Positions 16,013 to 22,411 of a DNA stretch of 35,114 nucleotides are shown piece after piece (positions within the stretch are counted from its first letter, which is position 1; the number at the start of each line of letters is the position of its first letter). Both the position numbers and the translations under genes were made by a program. Under the pieces are notes generated by a model, which had not been told where the DNA came from, ran no database searches, and worked only from the letters and a program-made list of their open reading frames with translations. The DNA is from an uncultured Prevotellaceae bacterium (lineage in GTDB: Bacteria; Bacteroidota; Bacteroidia; Bacteroidales; Bacteroidaceae): contig CAMJQA010000035.1 of the NCBI GenBank assembly GCA_946407895.1, forward strand, positions 1-35,114. Direction: 5' to 3'.

Positions 16013-16652
16013 CGTCGATGAGGTCCGAACGGTCTTTTCTCAGTATATCGGCAAGCCCGAAGCAGAACTTCAGCTCGGGGTTCAGCTTGAAGTAGGGCAG
16101 GTAGATGTCGCACCCCATTCCCACCTCCAGGCAGCAGTCGAGGGGCTTCATCCTGAGGGCGCGGTGCTTGCGCGTCGTCAGGTCAATCATCGGGTTGGCT
16201 CCCACAACGAAATAGGGGCGGAAGTTGTTGTAGCGCGGCGCGGCTATCTTCAGGTCGATGGGCAGTGAGATATAGCTGCTCTTCAGGTTCTGGGTGGAGT
16301 CGCGGCCCGAAAGCTGTTCGTGAAAGAGTACGTGCTTCTGCCCGAAGTGCATTGTGGGGCTGAGGCGCAGGGCCAGATGGGTGTTTATCCTGAGTTCGCC
16401 CAGCACGCCTACGCTGAAGCCCGGGTTATAGTTGTCTACGTCAGCATACCACTGCTCGCCGCTCTCGGGGTCAACGAAACCGTTGTTACGCAGCTCCAGG
16501 TCCTGTATATTCAGCCCGAAGAGGAAGCCATAATGAAGCCGGCGCAGGTCCAGGTAGGGCCTGTTCTGCACCTTGCGTTTCTGCGCCGTGGCCGGGGCGC
16601 AGGCCAGCAAGGCCAGCAGCAAAAGGGTAAAAATCCTGCTCGCGCGACTCAT
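15936..16652 (-). CDS. porT: PorT-like outer-membrane beta-barrel of type IX secretion
   Basis: This 238-residue protein has a signal peptide (about 1-23, ending PATAQ) and alternating beta strands to a C-terminal aromatic end (MIVLTIYFE), as in outer-membrane barrels. Motifs RRLHYGFLFGLNIQDLEL near the start, YISLPIDLK, FRPYFVVGANPMIDL and LPYFKLNPELKFCFGL fit PorT, a T9SS component needed for cargo export in Porphyromonas. The T9SS-type tail on the protein at 32224 supports an active system in this genome. The assignment is by remembered family pattern, and other OmpA-like 8-strand barrels are the alternative. Its 3' end is the source of the 99-bp duplicated segment. Confidence 0.82.
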   Translation of the reverse strand: MSRASRIFTLLLLALLACAPATAQKRKVQNRPYLDLRRLHYGFLFGLNIQDLELRNNGFVDPESGEQWYADVDNYNPGFSVGVLGELRINTHLALRLSPTMHFGQKHVLFHEQLSGRDSTQNLKSSYISLPIDLKIAAPRYNNFRPYFVVGANPMIDLTTRKHRALRMKPLDCCLEVGMGCDIYLPYFKLNPELKFCFGLADILRKDRSDLIDGTLMKFTNSLDKARSKMIVLTIYFE

Positions 16653-16738
16653 ATTTCACTATAATAAACGCAGAAAAGGGGCACTTTATTGCGTGAATAA
16701 TCATTTTTGATGATGAAAAGTAAAAAAGTTCCCCGTTT

Positions 16739-16772
16739 TTTGGGGACGAATCATTAAATTTGATTATCTTTG
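16739..16772 (+). promoter_or_regulatory. Promoter of the ferredoxin gene
   Basis: TATCTTTG at 16765-16772 is a perfect -7 box; the nearest TTTG (16739-16742) is 22 bp upstream, slightly long. The transcript would have a leader of about 50 nt. Confidence 0.6.
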
Positions 16773-16830
16773 CACCCAACAAAATTGAAATAGAGTATAA
16801 ACCAATTAAATTAAAGAAAGGAATAAGACT

Positions 16831-16995
16831 ATGGCTTACGTTATTGGTGATGATTGTGTTGCTTGCGGCACATGTATCGACGAATGCCCCGTTGGAGCTA
16901 TCTCCGAGGGCGAGAAGTATTCAATTGATCCCGAGCAGTGCACCGAGTGCGGCACTTGCGCTGATGCATGCCCCAGCGGCGCTATTTCGCTGTAA
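16831..16995 (+). CDS. Small 2[4Fe-4S] ferredoxin
   Basis: ATG at 16831 opens a 54-residue protein, MAYVIGDDCVACGTC..., ending SGAISL. Two CxxCxxCxxxCP motifs are present: Cys9, 12, 15, 19 and Cys36, 39, 42, 46, which bind two [4Fe-4S] clusters in the clostridial-type fold. It is a soluble low-potential electron carrier of anaerobic metabolism, for example with pyruvate:ferredoxin oxidoreductase. Length is normal for the family. It has its own promoter and terminator, so it is a single-gene unit. Confidence 0.96.
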   Translation: MAYVIGDDCVACGTCIDECPVGAISEGEKYSIDPEQCTECGTCADACPSGAISL

Positions 16996-17042
16996 GAAGG
17001 ACGCGCACACACACCCCTTTCTGCGGGGGTTGACAAAGCACA

Positions 17043-17081
17043 CAGAGGGACGGACATCACTTGTCCGCCCCTCTGCTTTTT
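17043..17081 (+). terminator. Rho-independent terminator of the ferredoxin gene
   Basis: Arms 17043-17055 and 17063-17075 pair over 13 bp with one mismatch around a 7-nt loop, followed by CTTTTTATA. Confidence 0.85.
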
Positions 17082-17137
17082 ATATATGAGGTTTTGGCGA
17101 TAGCCTGATGAGAGCGGCTATTCCATGCAAGAGGGGT

Positions 17138-17341
17138 CTATTCCCTGTACTCAAGAATGTCGCCCGGCTGGCAGTCGAGGGCCTTGCAGATGGCCTCGAG
17201 GGTGGAGAAGCGGACGGCCTTGGCCTTGCCAGTCTTCAGGATGGAAAGATTCGCCTGGGTGATGCCGATTTTCTCGGCCAGTTCCTGTGATGACATCTTG
17301 CGCTTGGCCATCATCACATCTACGTTTACGATGATACTCAT
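17138..17341 (-). CDS. XRE-type helix-turn-helix regulator (YozG-like)
   Basis: This 67-residue protein is essentially one DNA-binding domain: MSSQELAEKIGITQANLSILKTG forms the helix-turn-helix and RFSTLEAICKALDCQPGDIL the last helices. Short regulators of this kind regularly follow DUF2975 membrane proteins, as here (12-bp gap), and are thought to act together, but signal and targets are unknown. A self-regulated pair is likely; no operator is proven. The array at 18009-18126 lies upstream of the operon promoter and is a candidate binding region. Confidence 0.9.
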   Translation of the reverse strand: MSIIVNVDVMMAKRKMSSQELAEKIGITQANLSILKTGKAKAVRFSTLEAICKALDCQPGDILEYRE

Positions 17342-17353
17342 AGCTTTCTTGGT

Positions 17354-17878
17354 TTAGATGGTCAGTTCCTGCTCGTCCTTCAGCTTTATTCCAATTAAGA
17401 AGACTTCGGCTATAATCAAGCAGAATATAGAGAAGATAAAACCATCCTCATGCTGCTTATAAATTATATTAAACTGAATAGATAGTAATTCCCCATTATT
17501 TACGTACATAACTATCAGTTTGATCAGAAAAGTAGCGATATTATAAATAAGGAATCCCCAACCAGTCCAACGCAACAGAGGGATATTCTCCTTAACAAAA
17601 ACCTTGTCGCGATTTATGTTTAGAATGAATTTGCAGAAAGAGATGAATCCACGTATCGGAGGATACATAAGAATAATTACTCCAATTAATGAAAAGATAG
17701 CTATAAAGGGAATTACCTCAAAATCCGATTTTAGCAGATTAAAAAAATTGAGTCCGGCCAAGGCCCCTTGCACACCTGCCTTCAGGATGCATGGAATCTG
17801 ATTGAAGAATCCGCAAACAGCTTGAACTAACAGTAGCACCAGCATCACCACACATAGAAAATTAAGTTTCTTTTTCAT
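17354..17878 (-). CDS. DUF2975 membrane protein
   Basis: This 174-residue protein has four hydrophobic helices (about residues 5-24, 55-72, 106-127 and 148-164). The layout and the following XRE gene match DUF2975 family proteins, inner-membrane proteins of unknown function that may hold or signal to the regulator. It is AT-richer than the flanking core genes. Its promoter is clear (17923-17953). Confidence 0.82.
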   Translation of the reverse strand: MKKKLNFLCVVMLVLLLVQAVCGFFNQIPCILKAGVQGALAGLNFFNLLKSDFEVIPFIAIFSLIGVIILMYPPIRGFISFCKFILNINRDKVFVKENIPLLRWTGWGFLIYNIATFLIKLIVMYVNNGELLSIQFNIIYKQHEDGFIFSIFCLIIAEVFLIGIKLKDEQELTI

Positions 17879-17922
17879 AACGATTTAATGTTCTTATTGT
17901 TAAACGATAAATAATTTCGGTG

Positions 17923-17953
17923 CAAAGATAAAGACTTTTCTTTTATCAACAAA
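17923..17953 (-). promoter_or_regulatory. Promoter of the DUF2975-XRE operon
   Basis: On the minus strand TTTG (17953-17950), a spacer of exactly 19 bp and TATCTTTG (17930-17923) give a near-perfect Bacteroidota promoter, 44 bp before the start codon. Confidence 0.8.
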
Positions 17954-18008
17954 GAAAAAACGGGAAAAATTTATCGAAAAACAATAAAATTTGTGAGTTG
18001 AGCGTATC

Positions 18009-18126
18009 TTTTGGAAAGCGCGACACGTCCTTTTGTTCAGAAGGACGCGTCCTTATTGCCCGAAGGACGCGTCCCTATTGCGATAACGACGCGTCCTTAT
18101 CGAGGTAAGGACGTAGGTCCTTATCT
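18009..18126. repeat. 22-bp tandem array of GGACGCGTCC palindromes
   Basis: Units end in GTCC at 18030, 18052, 18074, 18096 and 18120, steps of 22, 22, 22 and 24 bp. The best core is AAGGACGCGTCCTT (18041-18054), a perfect 14-bp palindrome; the last unit is TAAGGAC/GTCCTTA (18106-18112, 18117-18123). The array sits between the end of the phosphoesterase gene (stop at 18164, minus strand) and the DUF2975 promoter, about 55 bp upstream of its -33 box. In RNA it would give a row of small hairpins. Confidence 0.88.
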
Positions 18127-18163
18127 GAGGGGATAGCCTATTTTGCCTGGGGCGTTTGCGGCC

Positions 18164-19024
18164 TCAGTCGTCCAACTCCAGCTCTACCGTTCCCAGCCAT
18201 CGGGCATTCTTTCCCATGTGCTCCAGCAGCACTTCGTGCCCATCGCGGTTCTTCAGATAAAGCGGATGCTCGAAGTAGGTATGGCTGTGCCCGCCCAGGA
18301 CGATGTCGATGCCCGAGGTCTCGGCGATGAAGGCCGGATCGCCATCGGGTGTCTTCACATAGCCCAGGTGGCTCAGGCAGATGACCAGGTCGCAATGCTC
18401 GCGGTTCCGGAGCAGGTCGACAACTGGCTGGGCGGCCTTTGCGGGGCGGATGTAGCGGGTGGCGCCGTAGTTTTTCTTCACGACCAGGCCGTCCAGCTCG
18501 GGCGCCACGCCTATGACGCCTACGCGCACGCCCGCGCGTTCTATTATAATATATGGTTTCACCAGACCTTCAACGGGCGTGCCGGTAAAGTCGTAGTTGC
18601 AGCATACGACGGGGAACTGGGCCATGCGGAAGAGGCGGGCCATGTTGTCGAGCCCGAAGTCGAACTCGTGGTTGCCGATGGTGCAGGCATCGTACTTCAT
18701 CTCGTTCATCAGCTTCACCTCGACATCGCCCTTGAAGAGCGTGTAGTAGAGCGAGCCCTGCGAGAAATCGCCGCAGTCGAAGAGCAGCAGGTTGCGGGGG
18801 TATTCTGCTCGCAGCTGGCGGAGCAGCGCGGCTCGGCGCAGATATCCGCCCTTGTCGGCCTGCGTTGAGTCGCTGAAGTTTGGCGAGATGGGTTCGATGC
18901 AAGAGTGGGTGTCGCTGGTATGCACCACGAAGAGCTTGCGGCCCTGAGCCAGCAAGCCGGCCGAGAGCAGGCTCCAGGCGAGGCAGGCGGCCAGTATTCT
19001 TGTTTTCAGTGTACTGTCTTTCAT
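18164..19024 (-). CDS. Metallophosphatase domain of a split 5'-nucleotidase
   Basis: This 286-residue exported protein (signal peptide about 1-27) has the calcineurin-like phosphoesterase motifs FVVHTSDTHS (Asp38/His40), FDCGDFSQGS, TIGNHEFDFG, and a closing GGHSHTY. In classical UshA-type enzymes this domain is joined to a C-terminal nucleotide-binding domain; here that part is encoded by the adjacent gene at 19044. It probably hydrolyses nucleotides or other phosphate esters in the periplasm. The gap to the preceding gene is 19 bp, so they are co-transcribed. Confidence 0.92.
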   Translation of the reverse strand: MKDSTLKTRILAACLAWSLLSAGLLAQGRKLFVVHTSDTHSCIEPISPNFSDSTQADKGGYLRRAALLRQLRAEYPRNLLLFDCGDFSQGSLYYTLFKGDVEVKLMNEMKYDACTIGNHEFDFGLDNMARLFRMAQFPVVCCNYDFTGTPVEGLVKPYIIIERAGVRVGVIGVAPELDGLVVKKNYGATRYIRPAKAAQPVVDLLRNREHCDLVICLSHLGYVKTPDGDPAFIAETSGIDIVLGGHSHTYFEHPLYLKNRDGHEVLLEHMGKNARWLGTVELELDD

Positions 19025-19043
19025 TCTTTTCGTGTCGATAAAA

Positions 19044-19787
19044 TCATTCCTTTACTACGATTCTGCCCTCGAGCTGGCTGTCGATGACCTGCGTCTTGAG
19101 GATGTACTCCATGAATGCCTCGCGGGCCAGCATGTTCATTTCGTGCTGCTTCAGCTTCTTCTTCAGGGCCGTCATCTTGTCGTTCCCCTCGGCCAGATAG
19201 TCGATTGTGGCTATGCGATAGATGCGGTCCTGCCGGATGGGCTCGCCGCCTATAGTGGCGCTGAGCAGCTCGCCCTCCTTGCTGATGACCAGACGGACGC
19301 TATGGCTCACAGCCTCGCCGTGGACGGCGGCGATGTTCCTCATCAGTTCCAGCAGGTCGGAGCCCTTCATCTCCACAACGACGACTTTATTGTCGAAGGG
19401 AGAAATCATGATGATGTCGCCGCGGCGGACGATGCCTTCAGGCATATTGTTGCGCAGCCCGCCAACGTTCATCAGGCCCATGTCTGCGCGCTCCATCCCA
19501 GTGGCTGTGCTCGTCTCAACCAGCACATCGGCTGCCCAGTTGCCCAGCAGGCACTCGGGCCTCTTGACGTTCATCGCCCTGCGGCTCAGGCCGAGCGGCG
19601 GCATCATGACGCTGTCGACGCTGGCCTTGTAGGGCTCAACAATGGCCTGGGCCTCGGCATCGGGCTCCAGGTCGAGGCGTTTCGTTACCTCTATGCGCTC
19701 CCAGGCGAAGGAGCGCACCTTGTATTTCTGTGACATTAGTGTGCCGGGCAGCAGGGCCAGGCAGCACAAAAGGGTTACCTTTCTCAT
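19044..19787 (-). CDS. 5'-nucleotidase C-terminal domain protein
   Basis: This 247-residue exported protein (signal peptide about 1-19) corresponds to the substrate-binding C-terminal domain of UshA-type 5'-nucleotidases: ADMGLMNVGGLRNNMPEG, GDIIMISPFDNKVVVVEMKG and YRIATIDYLAEG are characteristic. It lacks the metal site and likely works with the phosphatase domain encoded downstream. The gene order is reversed relative to the fused protein. A -7-like TAACTTTG (19817-19810, minus strand) lies 23 bp before the start, without a clear -33 box. Confidence 0.9.
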   Translation of the reverse strand: MRKVTLLCCLALLPGTLMSQKYKVRSFAWERIEVTKRLDLEPDAEAQAIVEPYKASVDSVMMPPLGLSRRAMNVKRPECLLGNWAADVLVETSTATGMERADMGLMNVGGLRNNMPEGIVRRGDIIMISPFDNKVVVVEMKGSDLLELMRNIAAVHGEAVSHSVRLVISKEGELLSATIGGEPIRQDRIYRIATIDYLAEGNDKMTALKKKLKQHEMNMLAREAFMEYILKTQVIDSQLEGRIVVKE

Positions 19788-19898
19788 TGCTTTTCTTGTT
19801 TTCAGCCTCCAAAGTTACAAAAAAAGTGATAAAATCGGCGGCATTTTCCCGCTGGAATCCGAAAAAAGAGGCTTATTTTGAATTTTTCAATCTCATTG

Positions 19899-19931
19899 TT
19901 GCCCGTATTTCATTTTTTCTTTATAATTTTG
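19899..19931 (+). promoter_or_regulatory. Promoter of rplS
   Basis: TAATTTTG at 19924-19931 is a perfect -7 box; TTG at 19899-19901 lies 22 bp upstream. The leader to the rplS start is about 80 nt. Confidence 0.6.
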
Positions 19932-20020
19932 CACCCGCTTTCCCGTAGGTCGCTGGCAGGAGAGAGTGTTGCCTGTTATGCCTACGAGTGATCGACAAAC
20001 AATTTTAAACCTATTACAAA

Positions 20021-20398
20021 ATGGCTGATTTAATTAAAATTGCTGAAGAAGCATTTGCCACAGGCAAGCAGCATCCCGCCTTCAAGGCCGGCGATACGAT
20101 TACCGTGGCTTACAGAATTGTCGAGGGTAACAAGGAGCGCATACAGCTCTATCGTGGCGTCTGCATCAAGATTTGCGGTCACGGGCAGAAGAAGCGCTTC
20201 ACTGTTCGTAAGATGTCTGGCACCGTAGGTGTGGAGCGTATCTTCCCTATGGACAGCCCCAACATCGACAGCATCGAGGTGAACAAGATTGGTAAGGTAC
20301 GTCGCGCTAAGCTGTACTACCTGCGCAACCTCACCGGTAAGAAGGCTCGCATCGCCGAGAAGCGTAGCGGCGGCCGCGCTGTCAAGGACGAGGATTAA
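20021..20398 (+). CDS. rplS: Ribosomal protein L19
   Basis: This 125-residue protein is the 50S subunit protein L19, at the interface with the small subunit. Recognisable parts are [46 protein letters not shown] and [20 protein letters not shown]. The C-terminal tail is slightly longer than in E. coli (115 residues), as usual in Bacteroidota. In many bacteria rplS follows rpsP-rimM-trmD; here it stands alone with its own promoter and terminator. Confidence 0.98.
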   Translation: MADLIKIAEEAFATGKQHPAFKAGDTITVAYRIVEGNKERIQLYRGVCIKICGHGQKKRFTVRKMSGTVGVERIFPMDSPNIDSIEVNKIGKVRRAKLYYLRNLTGKKARIAEKRSGGRAVKDED

Positions 20399-20449
20399 GG
20401 GCTCCGGCCTCCCCCTCCCCACCCCTTTTCAAGACAAAGGAAAGTCTAT

Positions 20450-20490
20450 TGGGCACTGGATGGAACCCTTTCCTCCGGTGCCCATTTTTT
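20450..20490 (+). terminator. Rho-independent terminator of rplS
   Basis: GGGCACTGGA (20451-20460) pairs with TCCGGTGCCC (20474-20483) with one T-G wobble, followed by ATTTTTT. Confidence 0.9.
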
Positions 20491-20631
20491 GTGCCGCAGC
20501 CATCGGCCCTTCCGGCCGTCATCTACATGGAACCGTCGCTACTTCCATACGCAGCCGCCCTTTTTTTCCTCCGCGCAGCCGGAGTTTTTCCTCCCCTGCC
20601 CGGGTGAAAATGTTTTTTGAGGCGCGCAGGC

Positions 20632-20721
20632 TTTATGTTTCACGGCGTGAAATGTACGTCTCCCGTCGTGAAACGTACGTCTCCCGGCGCGAAATATACG
20701 TTTCACGACGCGAAACATAAA
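20632..20721. repeat. 21-bp tandem array of CGTGAAA-type units
   Basis: GAAA recurs at 20649, 20670, 20691 and 20712, exactly 21 bp apart, each within CGNCGYGAAA; ACGTCTCCC or ACGTTTCAC links units. The array is bounded by inverted TTTATGTTTC (20632-20641) and GAAACATAAA (20712-20721), and TTTCACG/CGYGAAA pairs make local palindromes. One frame reads as a YVSRRE-like heptad, but no real gene is supported. The remainder of 20491-20823 has no other gene. Confidence 0.88.
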
Positions 20722-20758
20722 ATGCCTGGGGCGGCGGGCAGAGCAAGGTTTAATTTTC

Positions 20759-20798
20759 GTGAAATTGTTTTGTATTTCGTGAATTTATTTTGTATTTC
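20759..20798. repeat. 20-bp direct repeat over the promoter of the next gene
   Basis: GTGAAATTGTTTTGTATTTC (20759-20778) is followed directly by GTGAATTTATTTTGTATTTC (20779-20798), 17 of 20 bases identical. The second copy contains the -33 TTTG of the promoter at 20789. It shares GTGAA with the array just upstream. Confidence 0.75.
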
Positions 20799-20819
20799 GG
20801 CCACATAATCGTATCTTTG
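20789..20819 (+). promoter_or_regulatory. Promoter of the exported Gly/Tyr-rich protein gene
   Basis: TTTG (20789-20792), a spacer of exactly 19 bp and TATCTTTG (20812-20819): a near-perfect Bacteroidota promoter. The -7 box ends only 4 bp before the ATG at 20824, so the transcript would be nearly leaderless, or a downstream start is used. Confidence 0.75.
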
Positions 20820-20823
20820 CAGC

Positions 20824-21579
20824 ATGAAAAGGGAAATTCTGCTTGCTCTGGCAGCGCTTTGCCTGCTTCCGGCAGGAATGCGGGCTCAGCAGGAAGCCCC
20901 CGCCGAGGCGGACTCGGTGGAGGCCGGGGACCTCTCGCTGAGGGTGCCCGAGAGGCTGCAATACCCGGCTGGATTCCGCGCCCTGCCCTATGGCTTTGCT
21001 CCACTGGGCTACGGCTTCGGCTGGCCAGGCTCGGGCCTGTGCGGCTTCGGGCCGCTCCACTACGGGCTGAATGCCGAAGTAGGCGCAGGAGTGAGAGTGG
21101 GCTGGGGACGCCACAACCCGTGGCGCGGCGCCTCGTTCTTCACCGACATGGCCGCCCTCTATGCCCTGCCCGTCAGCAAGGACGGGCGCTGGACGGCTGC
21201 CCTGGGCGGATACTACAGCAACTACCGCATGTGGGGCGAACCCGTTAACCGCCTGGGGCTGATGGGCCTGGTGGACTACCGGATAAACGACAGGCTGAAC
21301 CTGACGGGCTTTGTGGCGCACGACTTCGGCGCCGTGGGCGGCCGGCAGCCCCACGGGCCCGGCCTGTGGGCCGCCGGCTACGACCCGTGGCTGACAGGCT
21401 ATGGCCTGGGCTACGGACCTGCCACAACGGTGGGCGCCGACCTGGGCATACAGCTTTCCGAGAAGCTGGCCCTGAGCATAGGCGTGAGCATGACGCGCCA
21501 GCAGTCGGACTTCCCCTACGGCCTGAATGCCCTGCCGCCCGCACGCCGCCAGACGGAGCTGCGCGGGCTCAACGAGTAA
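20824..21579 (+). CDS. Exported Gly/Tyr-rich protein, possible outer-membrane barrel
   Basis: This 251-residue protein has a clean signal peptide (about 1-21, ending MRAQ). I do not recognise a family. Residues about 55-80 are rich in Gly, Tyr, Phe and Pro (ALPYGFAPLGYGFGWPGSG); later strands alternate polar and hydrophobic residues (TAALGGYYSNYRM, LMGLVDYRINDRLNLTGFVAHDF, TVGADLGIQLSEKLALSIGVSMT) as in outer-membrane barrels. It lacks a C-terminal aromatic residue. It stands alone between rplS and the IMP cyclohydrolase gene, with its own strong promoter overlapped by repeats. The nearly absent leader raises the possibility that a different start is used, but the signal peptide supports ATG at 20824. 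Confidence 0.72.
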   Translation: MKREILLALAALCLLPAGMRAQQEAPAEADSVEAGDLSLRVPERLQYPAGFRALPYGFAPLGYGFGWPGSGLCGFGPLHYGLNAEVGAGVRVGWGRHNPWRGASFFTDMAALYALPVSKDGRWTAALGGYYSNYRMWGEPVNRLGLMGLVDYRINDRLNLTGFVAHDFGAVGGRQPHGPGLWAAGYDPWLTGYGLGYGPATTVGADLGIQLSEKLALSIGVSMTRQQSDFPYGLNALPPARRQTELRGLNE

Positions 21580-21662
21580 GGGCCACCCGGCGCCGGAAGG
21601 CTCCATTACCGGGGCTGCACAAAGATTCTTCAGCCCGCCAGTAAAAATAAATCTTGATTTAT

Positions 21663-21693
21663 TTTGTATTATGCACACTTATTTGTACCTTTG
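21663..21693 (+). promoter_or_regulatory. Promoter of the purH-mre gene group
   Basis: TTTG (21663-21666), a 19-bp spacer and TACCTTTG (21686-21693) match the consensus. The start codon follows 43 bp later. No other such box is seen before mreB, so it may drive the whole rod-shape cluster. Confidence 0.75.
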
Positions 21694-21736
21694 CACCCTC
21701 AACTAGTAGCTAATAATTTAACGATACAGAAATAAC

Positions 21737-22333
21737 ATGGCAGAGAAAAGGAAAATAAAGAGAGCCTTGGTGTCCGTATTCCACAAAGACGGACTCGAGG
21801 ACATCCTGCGCACATTGCATGCACAGGGCGTAGAACTACTGAGCACGGGCGGCACACAGGCCTTCATAGAATCGCTGGGCATACCGTGCCGCAAGGTTGA
21901 GGACATAACCACCTACCCCAGCATACTGGGCGGGCGCGTGAAGACGCTGCACCCCAAAGTATTCGGCGGCATACTGGGGCGCCGCGAGCTGGAGGGCGAC
22001 CGCCAGCAGATGGCACAGTACGAGATACCGGAGATTGACCTGGTTGTAGTGGACCTCTACCCCTTCGAGGACACCGTAGCCAGCGGAGCCGGAGCAGAAG
22101 ACATCATCGAGAAGATTGACATAGGCGGCATCAGCCTGATACGCGCTGCGGCAAAGAACTTCCGCGACGTCATCATCGTGCCCTCGAAGGCACAGTACAA
22201 GCCCCTGCTCGAGCTCCTGCAGCAGAAGGGCGGACAGAGCGACATCGAGGACCGCCGCTGGTTTGCCACACAGGCATTCGGCGTGAGCAGCCACTACGAC
22301 ACAGCCATACACGCCTGGTTTGAGAAAGCCTGA
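21737..22333 (+). CDS. purH: Stand-alone IMP cyclohydrolase domain (PurH N-terminal half)
   Basis: This 198-residue protein matches only the MGS-like IMP cyclohydrolase domain of PurH, which closes FAICAR to IMP, the last step of purine synthesis. Motifs are RALVSVFHKDGL, LLSTGGTQAF, GGRVKTLHPKVFGGIL, LVVVDLYPFE and IDIGGISLIRAAAKN. Usual PurH proteins have about 510-530 residues with an AICAR transformylase domain after this; here the frame stops right at the domain boundary (HAWFEKA) and mreB follows 78 bp later, so no second domain is encoded. The transformylase would have to be a separate gene elsewhere. It is not obviously decayed: the frame is intact and codon use matches the neighbours. 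Confidence 0.92.
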   Translation: MAEKRKIKRALVSVFHKDGLEDILRTLHAQGVELLSTGGTQAFIESLGIPCRKVEDITTYPSILGGRVKTLHPKVFGGILGRRELEGDRQQMAQYEIPEIDLVVVDLYPFEDTVASGAGAEDIIEKIDIGGISLIRAAAKNFRDVIIVPSKAQYKPLLELLQQKGGQSDIEDRRWFATQAFGVSSHYDTAIHAWFEKA

Positions 22334-22411
22334 CGCGCACCCCCCTCAAGAGACCGACAGCAGAGAATAAAAACATCCACACACAAAAAAAGAACAAACA
22401 ACCGACCCCCT

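Noticed and set aside
18009..18126. Possible CRISPR array
   Set aside because: The 22-bp units have no separate spacers of 30 bp or more, the units themselves diverge, and no cas genes are present. The same holds for the other arrays.
20289..20720. A 143-codon plus-strand frame with a repeated YVSRRE heptad
   Set aside because: The heptad is just the 21-bp array read in one frame; the rest overlaps rplS out of frame and its terminator, so it is not a gene.
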